Source of the DNA: Homalodisca vitripennis
Taxonomy: Eukaryota > Arthropoda > Insecta > Hemiptera > Cicadellidae
DNA length: 64,000 nucleotides
Reading direction: 5' to 3'
Assembly: GCF_021130785.1 (NCBI RefSeq)
Contig: NC_060209.1
Span: forward strand, 23,746,001-23,810,000
The position numbers were made by a program, and so were the translations under genes. Below are positions 35,215-47,396 of the stretch, piece by piece (within the stretch, counting starts at the first letter, position 1; every line of letters begins with the position of its first letter). The notes under the pieces were generated by a model. The model did not search any database and had not been told where the DNA came from. It was given only the letters and a program-made list of their open reading frames with translations.

Positions 35215-38029
35215 CTGCTCCTTCGTAACTCTAAACTATATTCCTACTCACGTAACAATAGGCTGGGGAATATAGCAGATCTACAACTAGCATACAGGTG
35301 GAACCCTACAGCTGGCAGTCATCCTAGACGAACAATAAACATACAATATGGCAAAGTGACGTAAATCGATAATATTTAGGCCTGCTATACGTCTAAAAGA
35401 TATATTAATGGTATATAACCTTCACAATCTAATAGCGGAGTGATGAACTTACAATGTAACCTCACTCTACGTTACTTCTCAAAATACAGGTGGCGAAACT
35501 AATAAATCTACCGCTAGTTGCAATTTATATTAAAACTAAGAATTGATTGACAGGGATATCTAGTATCTGACAGTAGTCTAGCCAAAAATCAAAAATATGT
35601 TTTACAGCTAATGTAATTGTTATAATTTCCAACTACAGATTTCCTGAACAGGCTGATGTCAAGTAAAAAAGCAAATAAATTAATTATGGACACTCAAGAT
35701 TAATATCTTTTCATAGTAGTCAATGATTTTAATTTTAGAGTGCACTAAAATAACAAGTTGAACAGGCAAGCCTATTAGATTAATATAATTGACTTATGGC
35801 TTGTAAGTTACATAAGCTACAGAGTCAACAGGTTTTTATTGCAATATGAAATGACAATTTAACTACCTTGGGCTGTAGTTACCTAACAGGTACAAATAAA
35901 TTGTACTTATGTCATCTCCTGGGAGATCTGAATAATATTCTGTTTCAATAAATAATTTATTTGGCCAACCCAACTGATAAAAATTTAAACGAACTTAAAA
36001 ATAGTTATATTCCAGACTTTAACGTTTAGCGCCGATCGAAAATTTTCCTTCAGCTACTTGATTTTCTATCTATTATATTTAGTTTTACACCTCGTAAAAG
36101 ATTTCCACGTCATACATGGTTAATGTATTAAGTAAAAGGTTTAAAAAGTTAATATAAAAAACAAATTTTTGGAAAATATTTTAATCCTAGTATGTAAATA
36201 CCGGAAACAAAAAACGCAGCAGATGGCACAAACTAAATGGCTTGTAAAAAATACTAAAATCCAGTTATAGTAAATCTGTACGGTCTACCGTTACATTGAA
36301 ATAAATAAGAACTCAATAAAGACATGTAACGACCAGTACGACGAAGTGAAAGGATAGAAGGATGGAGTTCCTTTATTAGATATACTCTTACCAGTTCTTG
36401 AAACTTTGAGACAATCCATTTCACTACTTAACTTTAATTCATAACAATGTCCAAGTTTCCACTAACTTATTAGTTCAGAGAAAATCCACTTGGAGTCTGT
36501 GTAATCATCAACATCCTGCTTGACGGTCCTTCTCTCGAGCGTAACCCCTTCCATGCCATACAAAGGAGTAAATTATTATATAAAAATAAATAATGAACAC
36601 CTCTGTCATTATTATTATCACACGTTACAGTAGAATACATTGCTGATTCCTGATGTGTAGTACACAACTATGGAAGTATAGAGGGGATCATAAATTGATA
36701 AAATAGAAATTGACGTCTCTATTATATGTGTTATGCTATAGAAGAACAAGGGAAAAATAGTACCCCCAAAATTTTACAAGAAAACAACTAAATTACTACG
36801 CTCCGAATCATTTTATAGATAACAAGATTTTAATCGGCTAGGTGAATATTCACAGCCCAAAAGCTTCCACACAAGATGGAGATTGCTTGTTAATTACTTT
36901 TAGGAAGTAAATTTAAAATTAATTTAAGTTTATAGGTCCTCTAGGCTATTTTTAATGGCCATAGTAGTTTGCTAAGGAAACTACACATTTAATTTTTCAT
37001 TACATTTTACACTTTACTTAGAAAAAAGATTTGTCCAAAACTCAGGATTTACTGAAGGCGTTATTGTCGTTAACGTGAATACCTCAATATTATAGTTGAA
37101 AAAAGCTTTTCTGAGAAAGAATTCCACCTGTAAAAATATTAGAAGGGAATAAAAATTGATAATAATTGCAACGAATCAATAGGCGTGTAATACTAAATGA
37201 AGAAATTTCATGAATACCACAACCTAAAGGACCTTTTTTGTTCCGGATATGAAAGAAATAAATTGATTAAGACTGATATAAGGAAGCAAATTTAATTTTT
37301 TTAGTGTTAGGTTTTCGAATATTCCGTTATAAAACAGATATAAAATATGTATAAAGTTTATTTACTCATATATGATACTTTGTATGTGGTTTTTAAGTAT
37401 GGATTAAACGATAATTACTTCCTCAAATTTAGAGAAGCCTATGTCTCGGGAGGTTGTAAAAATTCACATCTTTCTGTCTGTCCGCACAATATATCGACAC
37501 GAAATTACCTACAACCGAAAATCGTCTATGTAAGAAATACCAAATTCGATAATGATGCGTGTAAATACAATGGAACTAAACGTTAGCAAATATTCTTACA
37601 TTGGTCTTAATGTGGAAATAAATATATTTCCAAACAAATTAGGTGATTTCGTCTGTAGACTTCCAATTTTGCATGCAACTTCATGTCTAAACAGAAAACA
37701 ATATTTCCTATTATGGTGCATAAAGTACCATCTAATTTGATTGATAATAATCTTTTGCCTTTTTGGTATGATTTTGATTTTCTGTCTACCTACCTGCCCA
37801 AAGGACGTCTCGGAATGAAATCAGCTATAAATATACAATTTTGCATGCAACTTCGCAGAAGTTAGTTACACACAACACGTGGTGTGCCGTAGACCTTGTC
37901 ATAAAGGACATCATGCAGACGAATGAATAATAGCGCATAATCCTATTTATGACTGTGATTGAACGAATGAGCAACGCCGAAATAAAATGAAGACAAGATT
38001 CGTGGTTCGGTTACAGTTCTGCGCATGTA
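35215..38029. other. unassigned; dispersed-repeat-like piece at 37640-37900
   Basis: The piece has ATTTTGCATGCAACTTC at two places (about 37666 and 37840), ATGAAATCAGCTATAAATAT and CGTGGTGTGCCGTAG, resembling 20210-20420. Apart from this no repeat, gene or RNA is recognised in 2.8 kb. Confidence 0.4.
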
Positions 38030-38034
38030 ATGTT

Positions 38035-38135
38035 ACAGCAGAAGACGACGAGGCCTATACTTCAGTGAAGTTAATGGCCATATAATGACACACATTACAC
38101 TACAGCCCTGCTACTCGGGTCACCAAGCCCTTCCC
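38035..38135 (+). repeat. 160-bp family, single diverged copy
   Basis: GAAGACGACGAGGCCTATAC, AATGGCCATATAATGACACA and CATTACACTACAGC match the left edge and first part of the 160-bp repeat at 50290 and 63150. Only one partial copy is present, and it departs from the family after about 90 bases. Confidence 0.72.
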
Positions 38136-38493
38136 TACCTTGTTGTTCCCTTTTAACGCTACCTATAGGGAACGCAGTAGTTTCAATATTTTCTTTAGTA
38201 CACAATCAATCTTTATAAAATGTTAGATAATGGGGAGCAGGACTTATTGGAGAGCTAAATCAGCTGAATTTTCTCTAATTTTATTTAATAAATATTTATG
38301 TTTATATTTAATTTCCCATTTAAATGTTTTAATGGAAAAATTTATTCATTCATTCATTCATATTTTAAAGTCCCGGTGGTGAGGAGTAATTTAGTATAGT
38401 AAAATACAATTTTAAATTGTAATTAAATTAGACTATTGCTATTTAAAGGAAATCAAGATTAATTTGTCAGATATTTGGTCTTATGATCTGTTT

Positions 38494-38527
38494 AATAACC
38501 AGAGGAATAAATATTCCTCTGGTTATT
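38494..38527. repeat. 34-bp near-palindrome
   Basis: AATAACCAGAGGAATA (38494-38509) and TATTCCTCTGGTTATT (38512-38527) are perfect reverse complements separated by two bases. It touches the edge of the repeat copy that follows. Confidence 0.95.
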
Positions 38528-38850
38528 CTCTTAGGACAACAAGGTTAGAAAATTGCACCTAGTCCTATAAAGGACGTTCGCGCTGCTTCCGGAGTGAACA
38601 AGATTTTTTTTTATGTGTGAGGTTGAGAGAACGAGCCGCCTCCGGTCCATATTCACGAGGAAAATTTTAGAACAATAATCTCAAGTCATGTCCACTCGGA
38701 AGATGGAGAAGCCAGCTCTGAACCAGCCTATCCAGTCAAAGCAAGCAAGGGGTGGCACACCCTTATGTCTAGGCTGGCAAGAACCTTTGACTCCTAGGGC
38801 CCACCAACTCCAATAGACATCTCACGCATAGACTAGACCATCGTAGTGGA
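38528..38850 (-). mobile_element. dispersed transposable-element fragment, inverted copy
   Basis: The minus strand matches the plus strand of 44755-45015 in order: TTGGAGTTGGTG, AGAGTCAAAG-TTCTTGC, TTTGACTGGA-AGGCTGGTTC, AGAGCTGGCTTC, ACTCCGGAAGCAGCGC and TATAGGACTA. The copies differ by many substitutions. No coding motif is seen in either, so a 3' untranslated region of a retroelement is possible but unproven. Confidence 0.8.
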
Positions 38851-41321
38851 GCTCGAAAATATATTATATTATGTAAATTTAAATAATATAACATTTGCTA
38901 TAATATTTTAACGTTCTAATTATTAATAAGATCAGACCTGTTGATCATATTACTTTAACATTTGCGTATAGTTTTTTTATTTATATAAATATCTTAAAAT
39001 CTAGTAAAATGTTAAAAAATATTAAAAACACACAACATCAAATTTTGGCCATAACGAATATTCACATATTTCTGCTACAAATGTATGAGAGGAAAACTAT
39101 AAATATTTTTATTATCTATATAATCTAAAGAGAACGAAAGAAATTACTCTGTTAAAGTTGTAAAATACCTGTAAGAGAATATTAAATAAATAAAAACAAT
39201 TTTTATATTGCTACGGTTATATTTTCGATGTTTACTTGAACTATGAACAGTTTATAATTTGACTTCAATAATTTTGAGAATTACTTATCAAAATTAGAAT
39301 TTGTTTTATCTACGTGTTATAAATTTATGTCTTTTATTGATGTGCTCTATTGATCTTTCATACGTACTTTTATGATACTAAGTTTCATAATACTTCTTTT
39401 CTTGTCTGCTTTACTGAAAAAAACCTAAAAACTGTGCTGGAGTCGGACATTTCTAATTGCAAAGGGCTATTATAAAACTCGTTTTGTTTCCAATCTTAAT
39501 CTTTTGAATTGATTTCTGAGACTTTTTTGAACTAAATTACAACGCTGCATTTTCAGAATTTAAAAAACATTGACTGTTTATTGTCAAAGTGGAGTATGAT
39601 AAAAAAAATTTATAAAGTTTGTTAAACTTTAAGATGACTCGGTTGCCTGTACTGTATATTATCCATTCTTACAAACAACACGGCTGTACACGTCACATGC
39701 AGGTAGTGCTGCTCCTTTTTTTCCCTTTTTATTAAGGTAAAGGTAATGTTTGTTTAACATTTACAAATTTTAACCATTTTTTCTTAGGTGAATTATCTTT
39801 GTGAAATTTGAATATAAATATGTTGACTAGTTTCAGTTTCAAACAAAATTTCATAATTCAATAAAATGTTCCTATTACGTATTTATTTTACTTGTAAAAT
39901 AAACGTTAAAAGTTCCTAGCTCATAAATAATGCAATTTTGCATCGATTAAACATACAATTTAATATACGAAAAATTAATAATCTATGAAAAAACTGTTCA
40001 TGAATTTTGACAATTTGATGAAATGAACATAATTATATAACCCATTATAAAGAGATACATACATTTTTAACGCAGGTGGTTTTCTGTATAATTACGCAGG
40101 TATAATTACTGATCCAAAATTATAAGGTATCTTAAGGACTTAAAATATTAGTTTTATAGTGCTTGTTGACTGCTAACTTCAATCAAGTTAATGGTTTGAA
40201 ACAATGGGGTAAAATTCAGGATTAAAAATAATGGTATTACAGTTTCCATTTACGTAATAAACTTTTAATACATAATTTGAAAATAGTAAGATACGAAGGA
40301 ATATTGCACATGAAATTTGATTCGTAATTATTTTTAATGTAATATTTCGAGACAATATATCAAAATTCCTTAATTATTTTTTATTGAAAACAGTGAGTTG
40401 ATTTCAAAAATTAAATAATAGGTTTGATAGGTGGACTGGTTTGGAAATTATAGTCTCTTATTAACTAATTCAAATAGTCAGTAAAAAAACCGAGAATCTT
40501 AAGCAGTCTAAGCAGTTTACCGGCCCCATACGGTATGGAAACTTGTAACTAAAAGAATTTAGAATTTTTCATAGGTAAATATTACGATATTTATTTTACT
40601 AAAGTATTACTCAAATTGGAAGGATGGGATACTTATTCATTCTATCAATATAAAATTAATCCGTTTATATTTATATAGTGTTGGATAACAGAAAGAATAC
40701 AATCGGTCACGTGTGTTAGTACTAATACATCAGAAATTTATAATGAAAATTGATACAATACTATTCAGTTAACGATGTAAATGGCTAATTAATTTATCGG
40801 TTCATAATAATTGTACACATCTATGCATACACATATCAGAATACGTAACTCTTGCAGTACCATTGTGACATGTTCATGTGTCTGAATAAACGATGTAGTG
40901 CTACTCTAAAATTATTATTCATTGTAACTTACATTGAGTCCTTTTTAATTGATCCGCAGTGAAAAGCTCCCGGCCGCTCCACCATCGTAGGTCACGTGCC
41001 CACGTAGCGGCCAAGGGCCAGACCGCAATCCCAGTCCTAATGGAGACATCAACGCACCCTCTACATTTTACATCTACATCTATACTGTATGCTATGTTTT
41101 ACGCCGTTCAGGAGAATCTTGATGGATTATGTGTCAGTTGTATAATAGAGGGATTTGTATGTGATAGTTCAAATTTACTTATCCTTAGTTAATGTTCAGT
41201 CAACAATATACACAAAAAAAGTGAGTGACAGCAAGAGATGCCAAAGCTGCTAATGATTTGTATAAGGTCATAGGACACAATATTTGTTAGACTATGCGTT
41301 CATTATTTACACTAACTATAT
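38851..41321. other. AT-rich DNA; GC-rich patch at 40960-41060
   Basis: Bases 40960-41060 (TCCCGGCCGCTCCACC, CACGTGCCCACGTAGCGG) contrast sharply with the surroundings and contain a CACGTG-GTG-like partial dyad. The 77-aa plus-strand frame through it shows no motif. The rest is featureless. Confidence 0.45.
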
Positions 41322-42000
41322 CTATACTATTTTATACAAATCTAATGGTGTTTGTCAGTGTGTTCGCGTGTGTATGAAAAACTTTACTGGACTGATTCCA
41401 TTGAAATTTTAAATTCGCATTCTTAGAGTTCCTTGTGAACATACAGGAATATTACTTACTACTTCCAAAACTATAAAGATAAGACATTTATAAGTTTAAT
41501 AGATTTTTAAGTAACTTTGCAGAAAATTTATTATTTAATTTTAACTACAAATTAAATTACATTAAAATACAAAACCAATATTTAATATTTTAATGTAATT
41601 TAACAGTGACCAATATAAGCTCCATCTACAGCAATACAAATTAAATAACTGTTATGAAATCCATCTCAGTTGCCTTTTAACAGAAATAGGCTTCTCAGAC
41701 ATGTGTATGTATATATTTTTTCTTGATCAGAGAAAAAAAAGCAAAATTAACTATGCCACAAAAGATACTTAGACCAAATTAAATTCCAATGGCATTAAAA
41801 TACAATTTTTTAACACATTTTCTTGATGGTAGCAACAATTTAAGCTAAAAATTGGCGTCATAAATATAAATCACTCGAACCGGAAGTGCTCATAAACGTG
41901 CAAAACCTAAAATTATATTCATTAGCAATTCTTTTAAATATCTGTTAAGAACGAACACTTACATAATATGTACCTGAAACACTAATTTATTATATCTCAG
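41322..42000 (+). mobile_element. non-autonomous Helitron-like element, copy B (3' end not found)
   Basis: A then TCTATACTATTTTATAC begins a Helitron-style left end with GTGTGTTCGCGTGTGTATG and ACTGGACTGATTCCATTG. From 41690 it shares modules with the element at 20847-22152: GGCTTCTC, TGTATATATTTTTTCTTG-TCAG, then (about 180 bases later) TCGAACCGGAAGTGCTC and ACGTGCAAAAC, matching 21722-21985 in order. The canonical 3' end was not located, so the right limit is approximate. Confidence 0.6.
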
Positions 42001-42565
42001 GTGCGTGTAACTGAAAGATTAAGGTCTTATAATTTAAGATGTATTTTCCAAACTGGGCCTACAAAAGTTCAATGGTTGCAGAAGTCACTGAAATTATTCA
42101 ATAAAATATCGTAGAGCGTTGAAGAGATATTCGAGTTATTTCACGGTTATGTATAAAAAGTATTTCACCCTTCGAATTCAGGGTCTTAAAACAGTGTGCT
42201 TTGAACATAAATATAATATTAATAATGAGATTAAAATATCTTCAAGTGACTATCACTTATCTCTGGAGTGTTTATAATGCTATTTAAAAAGAATATACTA
42301 TTTGAAATCTATTTTTAATAGGAAATTCGATATCGATGTAATATATAACCGACGTGACGATCACACGAAAATATGCAACTTAGTTACTTTGTTTGAAGTA
42401 TATATTTGAATATGGAAGGGATTCTGAGGGAAACAGGAATTTTTCCGGATTCATATTTCATCTTTCTTTATTGCATCTTTCAGCGATAAAAAAATACATT
42501 TCTGTTTAACTGAACAATGACAAAAGTAAGGAAAATCCAGTTTCTTTCATACAAATTACAGTTGG
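42001..42565. other. unassigned
   Basis: No features seen. Confidence 0.5.
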
Positions 42566-43640
42566 ACACTGCACCATCAATGAGTCATATAAGATCCTAA
42601 AGATGGATGTAGGTATTGTTCATTAATCTCCTGAATACTATCCGATGGTTTAACCATGTATTCGTAATTTAAACCTGAACAAATTATATAATCGATGGTT
42701 TTATCATGTTTAATAACATATATTACAGAGTTTGTGATATTGTTCTATAACTTCCTAAAGACTAGCCGATGGTTCAACCAAGAATTTGTAATTTACAACC
42801 GGTCACACCACATGATAAATGGTCTTATAACGGTAGGGAACATGTACTGCAGATGGTGTGGTATTGTTCTGTAACTTTCTGGAGACTAGCCGATGGTCTA
42901 ACCATGGATTAGTAATCTAAAACTGGAAAACAAATATTTCATCGATGGTTTTATAATGTTTAAGGACATGTACTACAAGTGTCATATTGTTCTATAACTT
43001 CCTAGAGTCTAGCCGATGGTCTAATCAAGGGTTTTTAATTTACAAAAGAACACACTACATTATCAATGGTCTTATAACTTTGAGGAACATGTACTACAGA
43101 TGGTTTGGCATTGTTCTATAAGATCCTAGAGACTTGCTGATGGTCTAACCATGGGTTCGTAAATTGAAACTTAACAAAGCATATCATCGATGGTTTTATA
43201 ATGGTTAAGAACAGCTACTACAGAGAATGTTAAATTGTTCTATAAGTTCCTAGAGACAACCCGATGGTCTAATCAATGATTTTAAACTTACAACAGAACA
43301 AACTATATGATCGATGTATTATAACGGAAGCAGCATCTACTACAGATGGTGTGTGTTCTATAACTTTATGGAGACTATCCGATGGTCTAACCAAGGTTTT
43401 GAAATTTACAACCGAACACACACCACATCATCGATAGTTTTATAATGGTTAAGAACATGTTCTAAAGAGTGTGGTAATGTTCCTATTAATAACTTCCTGG
43501 AGACTAGCTGATGGTCTAATCAAGGATTTTTAATTTACAACACAACACACTATATCATCAATGGATGTAACTGTGAGGGACATATACTACAGATGGTGTT
43601 GTTAAATAACTTCCTAGCGACCGGCCGACGAATAATTGTG
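42566..43640. repeat. 124-bp tandem repeat with alternating monomer types
   Basis: CCGATGGT or a close variant recurs at 42642, 42766, 42890, 43013, 43137, 43261, 43379 and 43508, with a last trace (CCGACG) at 43625. Monomers alternate between a type with CTAACCATGG, TTTTATAATG and ACTACAGAG, and a type with CTAATCAAG, GGTCTTATAACG and CTACAGATGGTGTGG. The true repeating unit is therefore a ~247-bp dimer. The copy at 43379 begins as one type and ends as the other. Confidence 0.93.
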
Positions 43641-43730
43641 ATATTGTCACATCCTGTATGAATGGTTTAGACCAGCTGGATAGTGTGAAAATATTATTTT
43701 TGGAGTTTGCCAAGTGTACACAGGACAATG

Positions 43731-43857
43731 TTTACACTGAGGCTCACAACGACCGACCAGACAGGGATATATGGCAAGTGTAATCGATACTGAGCTTCAA
43801 CGGCGGAAAGTGTCGAAAACCGCCGAAAAGTGCCGAACACCCTACATTGTTCCTTTT
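43731..43857 (+). repeat. dispersed repeat, copy 2
   Basis: Same-orientation match to 17819-17948 (see there). It lies about 90 bases beyond the end of the 124-bp array. Confidence 0.8.
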
Positions 43858-44504
43858 CAAAATGAATCTACTCAAGCAAATATGTTTTGTTAATTATTTT
43901 ATTAAATGTTATATATGTTTGTATCAATCTGTTCAGCTATTTTCAAGACCAAGTTAAGGTAGGTCGAATGGATAAAAAAACTTTCTGATTATGTAATATA
44001 ATAAAAATCTAGAGCAATATACAAAAAGTTTTTAAAAATCTAATTAATTAATTAATTGTTTCAACATTTTTTTCATTTTTAATCTAACAAAAAGTACTCT
44101 CTAATATGCGTTTTCTAAAAACGCAATTTGAATTATTTTGCCTAACAGGTTTTTTTATATTTATCTTTGTAAGTTGATATATACAAAATATTTTTCACAT
44201 TTCTTATTATAATTAATTTTAGATGTTATAGAAAAATGTATTGCTTTTGAATTAAAATAAATTTAACTTTAATAAACTTGTTTTGTGTTCCAAAAGTAAG
44301 CCACATAAGATATAGGCAAAAGATTATTTTTAATAATAAATCAGCTGAGGTTCTATTTGTAAGAAATCAAGAGCGTATAAATAAACCCATATTTTTTATT
44401 GCGTGTGCGTTAACATAGTCTATCACTTAAAGGAGCTGGAAACATTTAACTTGAAAACATAATGACCTGTATATTTTATATATTGATGCTTCAGTTCGAG
44501 TTCG
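43858..44504. other. AT-rich DNA, nothing recognised
   Basis: No features seen. Confidence 0.6.
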
Positions 44505-45015
44505 ATGACTGCGTATGCCAGAGCAAGGGATTCTGCTAAGTAAAGGCGAACAGTTTTAGACCTTATTGGTATAACATCCTACCCAGGAGGCTTCGCTTCT
44601 GGTTAGTCTATACCTCTTCCAGTAGAAACCACACTGAGATGTGTCACTCTAATCCGGGCAGCCTTAGGGATTTTCAAGAGTGGCAAATCACTCATCGAGA
44701 ATTTTGAGATGCTGGCGTGCAAGGGCAATGCAATAGTTCTACTTAGGTAAATGACTGTTGGAGTTGGTGATTTCATTCCCTAAGAGTCAAAGTTTCTTGC
44801 TAGACTAGTCATAATTGTGTAACGCCCCTACCTGCTTTGACTGGAGAGGCTGGTTCAGAGCTGGCTTCACATTCTTCTGAGGAGTGCCCTAAATTCTTCC
44901 TCATGAATCTCAACAGGAGGTGGCCCCTACACCCAACCTTTTCCATCTAAAATATCACGTCACTCCGGAAGCAGCGCAAAGGTCCTTATAGGACTAAGTG
45001 AGATTTTTAAGCTTC
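44505..45015 (+). mobile_element. dispersed transposable-element fragment, longer copy
   Basis: A less AT-rich block of about 510 bases. Its right half (44755-45015) is the inverted counterpart of 38528-38850. Its left half (CAGCCTTAGGGATTTTCAAG, AGATGCTGGCGTGCAAGGGC) has no partner in the window. No open frame with a recognisable domain, so the element class is open. Confidence 0.75.
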
Positions 45016-45388
45016 TTGTCTTAAGAGAGCAAAAAAGGAACAAAAATCATGGTAGCAATGAGACTATCGCAGGATGAAGAGTTTGTAATCAAACTGAAAG
45101 CAATCATATGACATTTTAACATGCAAGGTAAGATTTTAGAGATAACTTTCAGTGGCAGTAATAGTAATTAATTGTAGATAGATTCTTCTAATAAGGCATA
45201 GAGATTTAACTTGTTTTAACCACAGCGAGAGAATAAAAGGCGGGCACTCACAGTGATGAAAGCCGGCCACTAACTTCCCATAACCGTAACAATAACGGTA
45301 ACAATGAGGACCATGTCTGTATATAGATATCTGTTATAAATCCTTCACAACTTATTATACAGTAAAACTATATTTTATATATAATATA

Positions 45389-45393
<5 letters not shown>

Positions 45394-45436
<43 letters not shown>
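45394..45436. repeat. (TA)n microsatellite
   Basis: TA run at what would be the 3' end of the adjacent minus-strand SINE. The preceding stretch 45016-45393 is unassigned. Confidence 0.93.
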
Positions 45437-45441
<5 letters not shown>

Positions 45442-45552
45442 TTGTATAATTTAATTAAACATGGAATCACAAAAGTACTCGCTCGGCTGAGACTCAAAAT
45501 CCGGATCTGTCACTTTCCGGGAGAGTGTGCTACCACTACACCACGTAGCCGT
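45437..45552 (-). mobile_element. tRNA-derived SINE, family 2, copy B
   Basis: The minus strand reads GGCTACGTGGTGTAGTGGTA, GCACACTCTCCCGG, GATCCGGATTTTGAGTCTC, then CGAGTACTTTTGTGATTCC and ATGTTTAATTAAA. It follows the 31996 copy through head and body. The B box is mutated (GATTTTGAGTC) and the copy runs into a TA microsatellite at its 3' end. Confidence 0.78.
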
Positions 45553-46123
45553 TGCATTTTACGAATCAATCATACTGTAATTGGCCGTTTCTGTCACATA
45601 TACGTTTAAATAACCTAACTATCATATGATCGGAAAACCAATTACCTGTCAAACGACTTTTATTTACATTCATTAAACTTTTATAAATGGCAATATCCAA
45701 ATTTAATTTTAATAAAACACACACAGATAATACATAATCGCTGTCCTAATATTTATGTTCTTAATACAAAAAAAAACGTAATCAAAATACATGTATTTAC
45801 ATTTAGTTCAAGTAAAAATTCTGTAACTAGGGTAATGTTTACTCTTTATAAGATATACCTTTTGATGTACACAGTTTTCCGCTTCAAAGATTAAATAGTT
45901 TGTTGCAATATTCATGTTTTTTTGTAAGGGAACAGCAACACATTCGCACGTAAAAAGGTACAAGAACATCAAAGTGACATAATTTCTCCAGTGACTGAGC
46001 ACATTCTACCTCATTAATTATGACTGAGTTTTATTCGCACCACTGAACAAGTCATAGAGTAAAAACTCTTTGAACATGTCTTACAATTGACTCATTAAAA
46101 CACGCTAAAATAATTAGCGTAGT

Positions 46124-46124
<1 letters not shown>
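45553..46124. other. unassigned
   Basis: No gene recognised. CAATATCCAAATTTAATTTT at 45691 resembles the tail of the SINE copy at the right window edge (63912-63935), a possible orphan tail. Confidence 0.35.

Positions 46125-46154
<30 letters not shown>
46125..46154. repeat. poly(T), 30 bases
   Basis: Uninterrupted T run. On the minus strand it would be a poly(A) tail, but no retroelement body was recognised to its right on that strand. Confidence 0.95.
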
Positions 46155-46157
<3 letters not shown>

Positions 46158-46279
46158 GAGTGCATGTTATGCTTGAGTAGACACAACATGGTAGTAGTGA
46201 TGCCTGACTTATTCGTGTTACAACGCTCTGGTATGATTTGTTTATTTTCACCTTAATTGTAGTTATGTGTTAGGTTAGT

Positions 46280-46345
46280 TATTCACCTAAGGAAGAGACC
46301 AGGTTGCAGATCTCGAAATGTAGTTGTATAGATTTTGTTATCACT
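46280..46345 (+). mobile_element. possible LINE 3'-end motif, second copy
   Basis: GGAAGAGACCAGGTTGC, AGATCTCGAAATG and ATCACTAAGCGATGGG parallel 8945-9015. No reverse transcriptase motif was found upstream within 150 bases. Confidence 0.4.
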
Positions 46346-47110
46346 AAGCGATGGGAAATCTCCGGAAAAGTTCTGTTTCCTACACAGTCCTTCCAACTTC
46401 AAAAACAAACTTCAACAAAGGACGTTAAAATACTTTCAAATTATTAATTTATCAAAAATAATTTAACCAATAAATATAAAATTTACCAATTTATACTTAA
46501 TTAAAATTATTTGATTTTGAAAATATTTGTGAAGACAAATAATTATGTCCAACCAATACAAACAGGTAAGAATTCAGATTAGTGTTGGTAGTTAAGATCT
46601 TATAAAGTTCTGGTAGTTAGTTCTTATAAGATTTAATAAAGATTTTAATACTCGTAATATTTAACAGTTATTTACTAGTGAATGCATTTTTACTTACCAA
46701 TTCAAAAACATACACAAATTAAACATTTTTTAAATTACAATATTATATTCTGATATGCTTTTACATTTTACGATTAGAAATTCGGAAAGAAACTGTATTT
46801 TAATGTATAATGTGTTTTATGATCCTCCGAGTACGTAACCAATCCGAGTGAAAGTAGTCAATTTTGTATAGTTACTATAATACATTAATTAAAAGTACGA
46901 ATTTTGTGCAAATTGAACGTAAAACCTTTATTTAAAAAAATTGTGCTTTAAATGACAAATAATAAACTAAATTTAATTTTGAGAAACCTTTATTTGGTAC
47001 AGTGGAAAAATCAACTTTAAAGTTTTATAAAACATTAAGTCCAACATGACAACTAGTTTAAGCAACCAGATTAAACTCACTTTAAAAATAAAGAGAAATT
47101 GTTAATTTTA
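46346..47110. other. AT-rich DNA, nothing recognised
   Basis: No features seen. Confidence 0.6.
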
Positions 47111-47112
47111 CA

Positions 47113-47396
47113 CGTTTGTTTCTTAATCAGTTCATGAGATGGGTATTGTAACATTCTGCATGCCCCGTCATGAATGAATATGATACAATATTTAAGTGTA
47201 GAAAAGAGTTGTTATTACACGTTATATTAGAGGCTCATAAACCTTATTATTATTATTACTAGTTTGTTTCTTGATCAGTAAATAAATTGGTTGTTGTTAC
47301 GCTTTGGACGCCTCCCAATGTGCGAGTATAATCCAATGTTCAAATGTAAAAATTAATTCTATTACACTTTACTTTAGAGGCTTTGTGTACCTTTTA
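47113..47396 (+). repeat. diverged tandem duplication, ~145 bp x 2
   Basis: GTTTGTTTCTTAATCAGT (47115) and GTTTGTTTCTTGATCAGT (47263) start two copies that both go on through a GTTxTxxTAACG-like segment, TTATTACAC or TATTACAC, and TTAGAGGCT. Divergence is high. Confidence 0.75.
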
